64,000 nucleotides of DNA from Homarus americanus (lineage: Eukaryota > Arthropoda > Malacostraca > Decapoda > Nephropidae). The notes below the pieces were generated by a model, which saw only the letters and a program-made list of their open reading frames with translations, did not search any database and had not been told where the DNA came from. The position numbers were made by a program, and so were the translations under genes. The stretch covers positions 213,501-277,500 of the forward strand of contig NW_024727688.1 of the NCBI RefSeq assembly GCF_018991925.1, in the 5' to 3' direction. Below are positions 10,282 through 22,408 of this stretch, piece after piece (position 1 is the first letter of the stretch; each line of letters opens with the position of its first letter).

Positions 10282-10528
10282 ATTATGAAAGGGATTAGCA
10301 AAATTTTCGCCTGAGGAAAACTGATACTCTATAAAAGACTGGACTTGGTTTTGAATATAAAAATGTGATCAAAGGGAGACCAAATGTGACAGAGAACTAC
10401 ACAGTGAATACCTACAATGAGATACTTTACTGTTGACGTCGATGTTTGTGACTTGTAACACATATCTAGAATGTAACTTTAGACTGTGTAAATTGATTAA
10501 CATTATAAAAAATGAATACTGTTCATTA

Positions 10529-10530
<2 letters not shown>

Positions 10531-10576
<46 letters not shown>
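10531..10576. repeat. (GT)n microsatellite
   Basis: Perfect run of about 23 units. Confidence 0.97.
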
Positions 10577-10577
<1 letters not shown>

Positions 10578-10589
10578 CATATACTCCTT

Positions 10590-10862
10590 CCTAAGTCCTT
10601 TATCTCTTCGCCTCTCACCTTTCTGACCCCTTGTAGATACCACCTCCACTCCCTACATTCTCCTCTCCCAACTTCCTGCCCCCCCCCTCTCCCCACTCCC
10701 CACCTTCTCCTCTCCCCACTCTCCCAATCTCTACCTTCTCCTCCCACCCCAACTCACCACCTATCCCTTCCCCACCCTACTCCCCACCTCTCTCAATACC
10801 CTCTCCACACCACGCCCACTCCTCATCTCCCCACATCCACTCCTCATCTCCCCAGACCTCCC
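10590..10862. repeat. C-rich pyrimidine tract
   Basis: Degenerate repeats of CTCCCCAC / CACCTTCTCCTC. The overlapping Pro/His/Leu-rich frame is compositional. A G-homopolymer patch lies downstream at about 11003-11022. Confidence 0.75.
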
Positions 10863-11040
10863 AAAACACGAACAGAACGAACAATTAGTCTCAGATTACG
10901 GGGCGGAAGGGGAAAATTAAACGCGCGTTCTTTCACTATTTCCTCCACGATTCTGCCGGTTCATTGCCTATTTTCCAGGTCAGAGGGCAGGGAAGAATAT
11001 CGTGGGGGGGGGGGGAGGGGGGTTACTATCCTCAGTTATA

Positions 11041-11312
11041 TTACAACTTAATTTAACCTAACTTATCATAACGTAACATTACGTCATTTACTTTAACCTA
11101 AACTTTGTCTAACGTACCATTACTTAACTTACATTAACTAAGGATATAACTTAACCTAACATAACTCAATTTAACCAAATATAACCTAGCCAAACCTACC
11201 CCACTAACCAAACATACCCTATCTTAAATTAAATTAAGGTAACACAGCTTAATTTAACCTATCATGACCTAACCTAACTTAACATAGTTTACTTTAACCT
11301 AACCCCTTTAGC
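11041..11312. repeat. degenerate CCTAA/TTAACCT-rich stretch
   Basis: Many imperfect AACCTAAC, AACTTAAC and AACATAAC units in one orientation. They are consistent with an old, decayed arthropod telomere-type (CCTAA) array or a compositionally similar satellite; the first reading is inference. Confidence 0.55.
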
Positions 11313-11596
11313 ATGATGGAGAGTTAAAATAGAGACTTAACAAAATACTCTTCATATATATCAGAATATTTTGTATCTAATTGAGGGACGAAGGCAATGG
11401 TTTATGCATAATAATCACCGTATATGTACTTAAATATGTACTGTAGTATGTAAGACCCAGTAACCTGTACAATCATCTTAAACGTGAATCAAAGCCTTGG
11501 AATGGTGTGCTGAAAATGTACTTCAGAACTATACATTTGAGACACGTAACATAGCCTGGAGTTGAGTACTAAAAATTATACTTCAGGGATGTACGT

Positions 11597-11706
11597 AAAC
11601 CCCTTGAGTACGATATTAAACCCCTTGAGTACGATATTAAACCCCTTGAGTACGATATTAAACCCCTTGAGTACGATATTAAACCCCTTGAGTACGATAT
11701 TAAACC
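11597..11706. repeat. 21-bp tandem array of the CCCCTTGAGTACGAT motif, 5 copies
   Basis: Five essentially identical units of AAACCCCTTGAGTACGATAT plus one base, at an exact 21-bp period. Their identity suggests recent amplification of a motif that is dispersed elsewhere in the window. Confidence 0.95.
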
Positions 11707-11938
11707 CTCCATATAGAATGAATTAGACCTGTAAGACACCATAAATCCCTGCTGTACTTTGACTTGATTCCTTCACCATAATGTCTTAACTCTTTCAATA
11801 CTTTAAGTGCGATGTCTTTAAATCATTGTATTAAGGCGTTAGTGTAATACTTCAATACATAATATATATAAACGTGTAGTTATATATAGAGGAATTATAA
11901 TCTATCGGTATTACATATATTTGTCTTTCACAGGTTCT

Positions 11939-11940
<2 letters not shown>

Positions 11941-11983
<43 letters not shown>
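11941..11983. repeat. (GT)n microsatellite
   Basis: Perfect run of about 21 units. Confidence 0.97.
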
Positions 11984-11984
<1 letters not shown>

Positions 11985-12409
11985 GGTACCTTTAATTAAT
12001 CAAGTAGAAAAAAATGGCCTTACTCGATACCTTAAGGACCATTGTAAATACCTCTATCAAGTACGTGATCCGGAAACAGTGAACCAAATAAACGCCAGAG
12101 ATTCACTATTTACTCTCGTGCTCAATCAATACTTAACGATGTATATGCAAAGGTACTGTACTGTCAGGGATAGATTGAAGTGGTTGTACCCTGAGGATGT
12201 ATGCTAATAGAGGGTACTAGAGTGGGTCGCCCTTCAAGTGTTTACTCTGAGGAGTCTAGCAGAAAAGGGGAGTGGGTGGTTTTGGAGGGTGTACTCATAT
12301 GTCCTTCTCGAGGGGCACCGTCTTAAAAAAAAAAACTTCCAAGGAGGAGATGAAACCACGGGACCTGATCTGGAGCAACTTGGTAACATACTGAACATTA
12401 GACCATGGG
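11984..12409. other. unique stretch with a 74-codon non-repeat frame
   Basis: A frame on the + strand runs from the GT array to about 12207. Its non-repeat part is of mixed composition (Tyr, Leu, Arg, Asp) but I recognise no family, no start in good context and no splice structure. A second short frame lies at 12238-12471. Both are unproven. Confidence 0.3.
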
Positions 12410-12410
12410 A

Positions 12411-12454
<44 letters not shown>

Positions 12455-12455
12455 A
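12410..12455. repeat. (AAAG)n microsatellite
   Basis: About 11 tetranucleotide units, followed by purine-rich low-complexity DNA to about 12720. Confidence 0.95.
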
Positions 12456-12969
12456 AAGTACGAGAATTTAAAGGCAGAACAAATTACAGAGAAAGAGAAA
12501 AAGAGAGAGGGAAGATAAGAAGTAAAAAGGAGAGACAGATAAAGACAGAAACGAAAAAGAGAAAGAGGAGAAGGGAGGAGACAGAGAGAAACACAACAAA
12601 ACTGAACAAACAGAAACACTCAAAACACCAATAAAAAAAAACACAAAGGGGGAATAAGAGCGATAGGAAATGATACAGATAATGGAAAAGGGAAAGAAGC
12701 AGTTATGGGAACGGACGAGGAAGGCGATGCTCATTTGTCTTTTAAATTACCCTATTCGGGATATTAATGTCAATAAACGGGCCGCTCAAGTCGGTAGATG
12801 AGGTCGAACCAGGTTGGATCACGGTTCTACAGCTTGAATCAGGTCGATCATGGTCGAAATTAAACCAAACTGGGTGAGATATACTATACTATAGGTGATC
12901 CCTGGTCGAAGATGGTCGATTGAGGTGGAGTTTTGTGGGGCATCAGCTGAAACGTTGTCCAGCCATCTC

Positions 12970-13111
<142 letters not shown>

Positions 13112-13172
13112 GGGAAAAGGAGGAACTGGGAATCAAATTAACTTGATAGAAGAAAGTGAAGCCATACTGTAG

Positions 13173-13173
<1 letters not shown>

Positions 13174-13203
<30 letters not shown>
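13174..13203. repeat. (GT)n microsatellite
   Basis: Perfect run of about 15 units. Confidence 0.95.
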
Positions 13204-13205
<2 letters not shown>

Positions 13206-13496
13206 ACCTCCTCTCCCCCACCCAACCCAGATGACAGCCCCAACACAGATTAAACTGTATAGCAGTTCCTTAATGGTGTATGACCTCATTTATCATCCCC
13301 CTCGCTCTAGTTTTTTGTGATAATGTCATTTGCTGTAGCCACTGTAATATCCTAAAAGACTCTCATACCAAAAAGAAAACACTGAAGAATATGTTTGTAT
13401 ATACTGTAATAAATTTTGCGTAATGGTAAATAATCACTGAGTTTACCACTACTAAAAATGAATGAATGAAAGAATATTTGAAATAAAACATAAGTA

Positions 13497-13523
13497 TACT
13501 ACGACTACTATTACTACTACTAT

Positions 13524-13620
<97 letters not shown>
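13497..13620. repeat. compound (ACT)n-(AAT)n microsatellite
   Basis: A (CTA/ACT)n segment to about 13566 passes directly into (AAT)n. This is the pattern expected when a point change spreads within one trinucleotide array. Confidence 0.95.
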
Positions 13621-13820
13621 CTTACTCTGACTTACAGTGACGTAAGTTTCAAAATATTTCACTTTCGAGTAAAAAATTAAGGGGAAATATCTGCCATAAG
13701 CTGTATTTTTTCCTACCTGAGCAGAGCAGTTCAAAGTAAGTTACTGACACGTGGATATTTAACAAGTTATTAATTTTAGTTCCGAGAAATTCTCCCAGGA
13801 GACATAACTACAGCAGAAAG

Positions 13821-14133
13821 GAGGGGGGGTGGGGGGGGGGCTCGGCAGTACACCATAAATAAGTCTCAATCTTCATGGGTTAAAACCTCGTGTTAGCCGC
13901 CTTAGTGCCGCCTGTTATACCGTAGTCGGCCAGCAGGCACCGAGACCCTCCCAGGGGGCCAACACGAGTGCCATGGAGGGGCCACACGGAAATTGTCGAG
14001 TTAAAAGAAAAGTCGGTTATAGGAACCAATAAAAATAATGACGATAATGATGATAATAATAATGGACCCAATATATCTTTCTCAAACTACTGAAATGAGA
14101 AATAATAAATCAGGTGATCCTGGTAATTTGCCC

Positions 14134-14138
<5 letters not shown>
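13821..14138. other. G-run plus GC-rich segment with an inverted repeat
   Basis: A G-homopolymer-like patch (13821-13841) precedes a GC-rich segment. There CTCGTGTTAGCC (13887-13898) pairs with GGCCAACACGAG (13957-13968) with one mismatch across a 58-base loop. No gene recognised. Confidence 0.45.

Positions 14139-14188
<50 letters not shown>
14139..14188. repeat. (CT)n microsatellite
   Basis: Dinucleotide run of about 20-25 units with one interruption near its end. Confidence 0.95.
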
Positions 14189-14190
<2 letters not shown>

Positions 14191-16904
14191 TGAGCCTCAC
14201 TATCTCAGGGTTGGGTGGACGCGGTTCTCGACCTGACCCTATTAGATTCCTGCCGCCCGAGAGGATCCTTGAGGATGTGGGTCATCACTGGAACACGCGG
14301 TGCCCCGAGGAGGATGCACCTTAATACTACCACGAGATGGATGCATGTTTACAGAGGCAAATATCTTCTCGTTCTGCCGGTGCAGCCTACAGTGTACCGC
14401 CGTGGTCAAGTGTTCCATTGTGAAGAAAACAGAATCATATCATAACATTGATAACACCGTTGAAATAAGTTAACTAACGTATTTATTTTTCTCACCTCAT
14501 TTCGTATCTTTTATTGCGATCACCGGGTAGTTTAACGCTCTGAGCTGTTACCTTTAAAGTAATTCTTCAGTGGCAGTAGATTATCCCTTCAAGCCAACTG
14601 CTTCTGGGCGACACCGGTCAAAGGTATGTGTCACTATGTCAAGAAAATAATTAATAGCCCCGTGTTGGTGCGGCAGTAGAGGAGAGTACTGTGGACCGCT
14701 GCCGACGACCTGGTGTATATTAGTTTAAACTTGTCTTGGTGAACTATGTCTAGCATTACAGAGTGACCACCGTGTCTACATAACAAGGTCAAACATCCTG
14801 ACCCACGACACCAAATCCTAAGATATCAAAAATTTTAGATAACAAGGATATAAAATACTGTTTACTGACCTTATTAGAGCCATTGTTATGATATATTTAC
14901 AATGCCTGGTTGAGATTCATCGTTTTATCTTAAAATGATCGTTTCCACATCCCTTACCCCCCCCCCCTCCCACCACCTGCCCTACACCAGAGGAAACTAC
15001 ACATCCCCAAGTCCCTCTCCTGATAAAGTGCACTATATTCTCTTGATAATTAAAAAATAAAAGGTTCATTGTTCCAGTGTTAGACAGTTGTATTCTCCAT
15101 GGAGTTATAAATCCCGACAAAAAATACAAATAAATAAATAAAAAATACAGCCCCATCTCTCCTGGCGTCAATAATACCTCTGCAGCGGTGAGCTTCGTCA
15201 TCCACAACGATTTTATATTTCCGTGTTCGTCTCTATTTGTATTTGAGTTCAAGAGGTTACATTCACTGGGTCAGGTACACTCTCAACTACCTGTGTATAG
15301 TTGTAAAAATATCACCCCCCACCAACCCAACAATATATTCGTTCTATACCTCCAACTGTTCCACCAACTAAATGTTTTTAATTATTTTTTTAAGTCTAAT
15401 GTTTGGTAATATCCTCAGCAAGTTTTTATCTTAAGGAATATTTCACATCAGTATTGTATCTACAGGTCAGTGTCAACCAGCTTACTTTATGAGCTATATA
15501 TGAACACTTTAAAACACTCACTGTCCCCGTGTCTCTCATTGTGTCAAGCTATTCACTTCAGGATCATAGTCAGTTGTCACGGTATTCAGTATATGGACGG
15601 CTCTTGTCTGCACAGTTTCTTTGTACAACTCTGCTCACCACCGTTTATTAAGGGAGGCTCCTCAGAGACTCTTAAAGTAATCGTATACACGTCCTTCTAT
15701 ATATTGTTAATTTACTATATCATTCATCTCGTGTAGGGATATCCTATAAGAATAATATATCCAAAATAACTCTACTATTATTGTGGTAAAATGCCTCTGT
15801 TGCTCAGGTGCCCAAAACTACCAATAACAAACTTTTATATAATTATAACACAAACTCTCCATTATCATGTTAGTTGTTACAGTTCAGTGTCCTCAGTATG
15901 ATAGCATCTGTAACAGTGGCACTAATCTCACGTCTTAAAATATCTCGACTAGTCCGGAGCTAAAAATATCCACACCGAGGTCTTAGTTTATAATGTCCAC
16001 GAAATAATGATGGTAGTCGAGGCTCGGTGTACCTAATTTTGCTGCAGTACCTCAACAGGGCGCTCCCCACAGCCAAGCGTTCCACCTCCCACAGGGAAAC
16101 TTTGCTCGATAAGAGAGAATGTATATTTCCAGTCGCTGAAACTGTTTAACTTTTTTAACTGTTATGGTCAATTTTGTGTGCTGGAGAACCCCAAAGTACA
16201 CTGTTATCAACACCTCCGGTAATTGCTATTGTCCCAACGACACCTCAGGGGCTACTGAAGGAACTTTTCTCCCCAGCAGTTGGCGAAACACAACACACTA
16301 CATTAATGTTTTCGCAGTTCTGTCACTGGCCATATAATATGATTAGTTAAGAACATTCTTTTGTTTATTATTTTGGTGACATGTTGAAGTAAATGCTACC
16401 GTACTATGCTGTAATTTTGTTTAATATGGAAAAATACTATTACTTTGGTTTTTAATTTTCACTTTTAAAAATATGATATAAATACTGTGGGATTTTTTTT
16501 TATTATTATTTTCGTGACATACTGAAGGAGAAGATGAAATAAGAACAGAGAAGGGAGAGGAAAACAGAAAATAAAAGAAGATAAAAAAACAAAGAAGAAC
16601 AGAGAAAAGAGAAAGAAAAAACAAAACAAAATAAACGTAACAATAATACACCACAATAAACTCCAGGAAATTAGAGTAGAACACAAACACAACAAACTCG
16701 AACTAAATGAAGGTTAAAAGCAGACATCAAGCAGTGTGTGGCGGCCATGTTACTGCTCCTCCAAGATACAACATTCATGAACAGTAAAATGTGATCTTTT
16801 ATCTGTGGCGCCGCTGTGATAGTCCTCGATGTCTCGGGCTGATGCACAGAGAGGTTTACACAGCTCTTACCTCTCTTTGTTTTTTGTCCTTTATAAACAT
16901 CATC
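14189..16904. other. 2.7 kb of mostly unique DNA
   Basis: Complex unique DNA. Short frames at 14215-14445 and 15188-15736 have no recognised family. An A/G-rich patch lies at 16520-16640. I see no exon, element or RNA gene that I can support. Confidence 0.5.
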
Positions 16905-16955
16905 TATGTATGTATGTATGTATGTATGTATGTGAGAACTACAAGCGTATATACC

Positions 16956-16992
<37 letters not shown>

Positions 16993-17031
16993 GCCTCCGG
17001 TAATAAAAATATAGGAATTCTTCTCCCCACG

Positions 17032-17073
<42 letters not shown>

Positions 17074-17207
17074 TGGGAAAACATTTGTATATGACGAGAA
17101 TAACAGCGAGTTTTACCCAGGGAAAAACTGCTACACCAGACATCGACAAACTCTCTGTCTGTCTGTCTGTCACGTCCTATCTCGTTCTATTGATCAAACT
17201 TAGCATA

Positions 17208-17249
<42 letters not shown>
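16905..17249. repeat. cluster of five microsatellites
   Basis: In order: (TATG)n 16905-16934, (GT)n 16959-16989, (GT)n 17033-17072, (TCTG)n 17154-17171 and (CT)n 17212-17249, with short unique spacers. Confidence 0.95.
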
Positions 17250-17251
<2 letters not shown>

Positions 17252-17381
17252 GAGTAGGGAACATGTAGCATGAATTATAGGCTGAGAGTCGCAGCTCCGT
17301 GCCAAATGTGCGCTGAGAGGTGATTCGCTTCATTACAGGGAGGATAATACCCACTATATGGCGTCATGCTGCCAGGGAGAC

Positions 17382-17712
17382 GGTGGAGGGAGGAAGGGAG
17401 AAAAAGGAGAGGGGAGGAAGAGGGCGAGAAGGAGAGAAAATAAGGGGGAGAAATGAAATGCGGTAAGAAGAGAGGAGGAGGAGAGAAGAGGTAGGGAGGA
17501 GGAGAGAAGAGGTAGGGAGAGAAAGAAAGGCTGGGGTAGGAGGTAGGGAGGAGGGAGAAGAAGAACTCGCTGCCAAGGAGATGTGGAACGAAATAAGAGA
17601 GGAAGAGAGAGAGAAAGAGAAAAGGTAGGAGGGAATAATAGACAATAAGGAGAAAGGAGGAAGGGCAAAAAGGAACAAGGAAGGGAGAAAGAAAACAAGG
17701 GAAACAGTTTAG
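17382..17712. repeat. purine-rich tract
   Basis: About 330 bp almost entirely A/G on the + strand, built of GGGAGG / GAGAGGAGG-type units. A short internal duplication of AGAAGAGGTAGGGAGG lies near 17480-17520. Minus-strand Ser/Leu/Pro frames are artefacts. Confidence 0.85.
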
Positions 17713-17842
17713 TGGGGGAAGACAAGAGGATATAAGAAACATACTCACGCAATCATAGATGCACTCACTCTTACACACACTTACCTGCACTTACTCACAC
17801 ACACACTCTTCAATGCACTCTCTCCCTCACATACATGTATGA

Positions 17843-17848
<6 letters not shown>

Positions 17849-17884
<36 letters not shown>

Positions 17885-17921
17885 GCAAGCATTCTTCTCT
17901 CTCGCTCTCACCCACACCCAA

Positions 17922-17949
<28 letters not shown>
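17849..17949. repeat. two (AC)n microsatellites
   Basis: Runs at 17849-17881 and about 17921-17949 separated by 40 bases. Confidence 0.95.
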
Positions 17950-17952
<3 letters not shown>

Positions 17953-18289
17953 GAAAGAAAGAGATAAATATGCAATAAAGAGAGAAAAAGAAAAAAAAAG
18001 AGACCAGATAACGAAATGAGAGAAAGAAGAGAGAGAGAGAGGGGGGGATGGTGCACGGAAGCAGTAATCAGAATAAGAGGAGATTAGGCATAAAGTTCCA
18101 TTATGAGAGGAGGATAATGCGGAGTTAGGGAGGCTCAGAAGACACCCAGAATGGAAGGTAATTTTTATTGCTTCCTCGACGTTTTTTTCTCTTTACTCTC
18201 TTCCAAAAGCCTTCATGATTTCTCTTTATTATTATTATTATTTCCCTCAAAAATTGCCAAGGATTTTGTGTCCTTTTGTGTGGCATTGT

Positions 18290-18800
18290 GTTAAGGAGGT
18301 TTTGGAGGAAGTGTGGGAGGTGGTAGAGGGAGGGTGTGTTAAGGTGGTATTGAGGGATAGTTGAGGGATTGTGGGAAGGTTGGATGGGGAGTATTGAAGT
18401 AGTGGAAGGGGAAATTGGTGGGAGGGTTTTAGTTAGTAGATGAGAACGAGTAGGAGAAGGGAGGAGGGAGGTTTAATGGGTGGGAGGTGTGGGTAGGAGG
18501 GAGGGAGGGAAAGAGGAGGAGAGAGAGAGAGATGGGGGAAGAAGATTGAAGAGGAATGGGGTGAGGAAAGTAAAGGGGAAGATGGGGAGAGGAAAGGGAG
18601 AAGAAGGGAGGGAAGGGGGAAATGGGAGGAGAGGAAGGGGTAGAAGAGGGGAGAGCAAGGAGTAGAAGAAAGGATAGGAAGGGGAGAGAGGAGAAAGAAA
18701 GGGGGAGTACAGGGGAGAGGGAGGGGGAAGAGCAGAGAGGAAATGGGGAAGAAATGGGAAGGGGGAAGAGGAAGGAGGGGAAGCCGGGGTGGGGGGGGGA
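18290..18800. repeat. long G/A-only tract
   Basis: G/T-biased to about 18430, then nearly uninterrupted purine to about 18800 with many GGGAGG and GGGG groups. It ends in a G-run near 18790. It could form triplex or quadruplex DNA; open frames in it are compositional. Confidence 0.85.
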
Positions 18801-18959
18801 GACATTTCAGAGACAACAATTTCCAGTTTTCTGTGAATTGTCTTTACATGAGTTTCCGTTTGTGAGCATTTTATTATATTCCCTGGGAGTTGTGTCATGG
18901 AGCCGTGCCGCTAGTTTATTTGTCTTTATATTCCCACTTCCTCCCGCATTCTCATTGTA

Positions 18960-19165
18960 TTTTCTCTCTCCGTCACTGTTCTCCTTCCTGTCCTACCTCC
19001 ACTCTTCCTGTATGTTTTCTCTCTCTTCCATCCTCCTCCTTCCTTCTCCTCCCTCTCTCCTTCCTTCTCCCTCCTCTACCTCCTCCATCTACTGCAACTC
19101 GTACCTCCTGCAACGCCCCCTCCCTCCCTCCCTCCCTCCCTCCTCCTCCATCTTCCCTCATCCTA
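18960..19165. repeat. C/T-rich tract
   Basis: Pyrimidine-rich counterpart about 160 bp downstream of the purine tract, ending in a (CCCT)n run near 19117-19145. Confidence 0.8.
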
Positions 19166-19200
19166 TCCTGAGCCAAAGGACGCCTTCCATAGGTCGTTTC

Positions 19201-19478
19201 ACCAACCACCACCATCACCACTACCACTATTATACCACCACCACTACCAACCTGACTACCATCATTCCTACCACCAACACTACCAACATGACTACCACCA
19301 TTCCTACCAACACTACCAACATGACTACCACCATTCCTACCACCGACACTATCAACATGACTACCACCATTCCTACCACCACTACCAACATGACTACCAC
19401 CATTACTACCACCACCACCATCACCACTACCACCATTCCTACCACCACCACTACCAACCTGACTACCACCACGTCATG
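19201..19478. repeat. ACC/ACT-rich minisatellite
   Basis: Degenerate units of ACCAACATGACTACCACC and ATTCCTACCACC. A Thr-rich frame on the + strand and a Val-rich frame on the minus strand are artefacts. Confidence 0.9.
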
Positions 19479-19545
19479 AGGCCAAAGTTTACCCTTGGCT
19501 TCATGACCCTTCCTTCCCCCATTCTCTGGGTTTATGACCCTGAAG

Positions 19546-19547
<2 letters not shown>

Positions 19548-19592
<45 letters not shown>
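19548..19592. repeat. (AC)n microsatellite
   Basis: Perfect run of about 22 units. Confidence 0.96.
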
Positions 19593-19594
<2 letters not shown>

Positions 19595-20062
19595 TTTCAT
19601 CTCCCTTTCCGATATGCCTTTTTTTCCCTCTACTAACTCCTACTTTCCCCCCTATAAACAAAATTCCCACACTTTACGTAGCAATAAATTCCAGATCAAT
19701 TTCAGAATTTTTTTTTAAGTATACTGAAGTATTTTTCAAAGTTTCAAAAACAAAACCCACTAAATTATTTCCATCAAATTCCAGGCTCTTATTTCTCAGT
19801 CAGTGTCTCTCAGGGGCACTCACACGTTTCTCAAGATCTCAAAACAACAGTCAGTATAGAATCGTCACTAAAAGACCCAGAGTTAATAAAAGTAATATCT
19901 TTCCAATAAACAAAAAATAAAAGAGACTTAAAAGCTTATATGTTGAAGTGTTATTACCTCATATATCCTATTACTTCACCTTTTATAACACGAAACAATT
20001 AAAAAAAATCCCCTCCACGTCTTCAAAAAATAGGGAAAAAATCATCTCGTCTTTTCACATTC

Positions 20063-20530
20063 TTCTTCTTCTTCTTCTTCTTCTTCTTCTTGCAAATTTT
20101 AAGGTACATCTTCGCTCGGGACAAACAAAATTGTAACCCCATGTATTTCCCCCCTCCCAGTTTTCCCCGGAATCTTTCTTATACTTCCTTGTTTCCCTCC
20201 TCACACTTCCTTCGTTTCCCTTAACATGCCACTTCTTTTTTCCCTCACTTCTTTTTTTGTCGCTTCACACTTCTTTCATTCCTTATCCTCTCACACTTCT
20301 TTCTTCTCCTCACACTTATTTCTTATTTTTACTTTCACTCTCCCTTCTTCTTTCCCCCTCACACTTCTTTCTTCCCCCCCTCAAACCCTATCCCACATTT
20401 ATTTTCCTCTCCCCTTTCTCTTCCCTAAAAATTTCGTTATTTCCTGACATTTCCTCAATGTTTCAGTCACATTTCCTTTTTCCCTCTTTATATTTCCTCC
20501 GTCATCTCTTTCCTTTCTCCATTTTCTTCT
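20063..20530. repeat. (CTT)n and pyrimidine-rich tract
   Basis: A (TTC)n run of about nine units near 20063-20091 is followed, from 20140, by T/C-rich DNA with repeated CTCACACTTCTTT. No gene recognised. Confidence 0.8.
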
Positions 20531-21417
20531 CAAACCACACACCAAATTATTATAATTTCCGTTCTTATATTTTTTATATATTTTTTTAACCATCCTCTGT
20601 TCCATATTTAATTATTATATGTACCTGTAAATAGTCTATTTCTATATAATCTATCACTATATATCTCTATTTAATTTATCTCTATAATCTATCTCTTTTT
20701 AATCCATCCCAACGTAACTAAACTACAAGTTGCTGTCGGCCTAAACAACCACAAATTATTCCTTCATCAATCATATAAATTCTAAGTTAGTGTCATCAGG
20801 TTCAGCTATCTATATCGGCCTCATTTATTCCATCAACATTAGTTCTAAATGCAAAAAAAAAGGAGGAAAATAAAAGTAAATGGTAGAGGAGGTGTAAGGC
20901 AAGTATAAAAAGAGGAAGATATTAAGTGAGACATTATGTTAGAATATACCAAACACACCCTCCTCCACCTGTCTATCAACACTGCAGGAAGTTGGATTGC
21001 GAGGGTCGTTCAGGCTGTCAGTATCCCACACCAAATAACTAAAATGTCCCTGATTCAAAATTATTCTTTCAGTATCATCTACCGTTATATTTAAGAATAC
21101 GAACATACTAACTAGGCGCTGGAACGAGTTAATATTTTCCTAAAACTTCGAGTGACACGTCAACAAAGTGCGGCCATATTGGTTCTGGGGAGGAACCTCC
21201 TTTGGCCATGCAGTTCTCTGTTGATTGAATTTTACAGCTAGGACGCGGGCTGGTTAGTGCGCACAGGGTAAAAGTTTGTCTTCTTAAATGAGTCAGCGAA
21301 TCAGTCTGTCAGTCACTCAATCTGCCAGCCAAGATTGGACTTCACAGAGCTACTTGAAGCAGTTAAAAAATATTCCCATTTTCTTCTCTTCTGTCTTCGT
21401 GGTCTCGTAACATTTAT
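20531..21417. other. AT-rich unique stretch
   Basis: Contains ATCTATCTCTATTTA-type short repeats near 20630-20700 and otherwise unique DNA. Nothing further recognised. Confidence 0.45.
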
Positions 21418-21660
21418 TTACCTACTGTATCTACCCATACTACGGGTGGTCATGCCAAGGGAAGGGGTCCAGTAGCCTGTATAGGATTCATTGTTTCTGA
21501 TAGTCTTGTCAGCGGCTATTTTGAACCCCAGTACTGTTCTCAGTCTCATAGCCTGAGCTGGTAGACTGTTCCATATGTCTAGCACCATATGTGTGAAGTA
21601 GTATATCGTGGCCTCTCGTGTTGGCTCTGTCCAGATTACTTTTACATTATTTAACAGGAT
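21418..21660 (-). mobile_element. 3' coding end of a non-LTR retrotransposon (LINE remnant)
   Basis: An 80-codon minus-strand frame without a good start contains TREATIYYFTHMVLDIWNSL, followed by PAQAMRLRTVLGFKIAAD. This fits the RVVDxWNxLPxxVVxAxTVxxFKxxLD pattern at the C-terminus of CR1/Jockey-type LINE polyproteins. It ends at TAA, and the upstream reverse-transcriptase part is absent after an in-frame TGA. The match is to a short conserved block, so the family assignment is only to this broad group. Confidence 0.55.
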
Positions 21661-22081
21661 TCATGAATATAAATTTTATTTCATATATTTTTTAACTTCT
21701 CTCGCTTTCACTATACTGTATATCTGTCCAGTGTACCGTGTATAAACTGCATCATACATTCTGCACTATTTCACCGTGTTCACATTTTTTTCTCTCTCTA
21801 AAACCTCTGAGGTGAAGAAATCCAGGTATCCACAGAGATTGTTCGTTGCCTGGTTATAACATCCGAAGGGCCAGTTTTATTCAGCAAGTTATACAGCGAA
21901 TTTCACATTTCTGTTGTTGTGCGCTCCATGGGGCCGGGAATCCTCCATGCATTACGGCACACACACACACACACACACCGCTGAATTTACCAACGTTCAC
22001 CATATCAACGATGCAAAAATGTACCGGTGGACTTAATTTGTGTTTTGTTTAGTCGATGCTCTAATGTGTTTGTTTTGCGTT

Positions 22082-22082
<1 letters not shown>
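21661..22082. other. unique stretch with a short (AC)n run
   Basis: (AC)n of about 11 units at 21959-21980; otherwise unique, no gene recognised. Confidence 0.5.

Positions 22083-22137
<55 letters not shown>
22083..22137. repeat. (GT)n microsatellite
   Basis: Perfect run of about 27 units. Confidence 0.97.
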
Positions 22138-22140
<3 letters not shown>

Positions 22141-22336
22141 AAGGAAATTATTTAAGAATTTAACATACAAATCGACAACATTCGTACACAAGCGTCACAG
22201 TCCAACTCGCCCCAGGATGACAGTCCATCCTATTGCCTTGACTTCATCCATCGTGTCTGCAAGCATAAACAAACTTAAGGCGATTAAATACAAGGGAGCT
22301 GAACCCGGATGTTTGTGTGGCGGATTCTGGTGGTGC

Positions 22337-22338
<2 letters not shown>

Positions 22339-22394
<56 letters not shown>

Positions 22395-22408
22395 TGTGTG
22401 TGCGCGTG
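22339..22408. repeat. (GT)n microsatellite with interruptions
   Basis: About 26 perfect units followed by GTCTGTGTGTGCGCGTG-type imperfect repeats. Confidence 0.95.

Noticed and set aside
11944..12207. 87-codon frame after a GT array
   Set aside because: The first residues come from the microsatellite; the remaining 74 residues match no family I know, and no start or splice site supports it.
14215..14445. 76-codon frame of balanced composition
   Set aside because: No recognised domain, no good start context; left as unique DNA.
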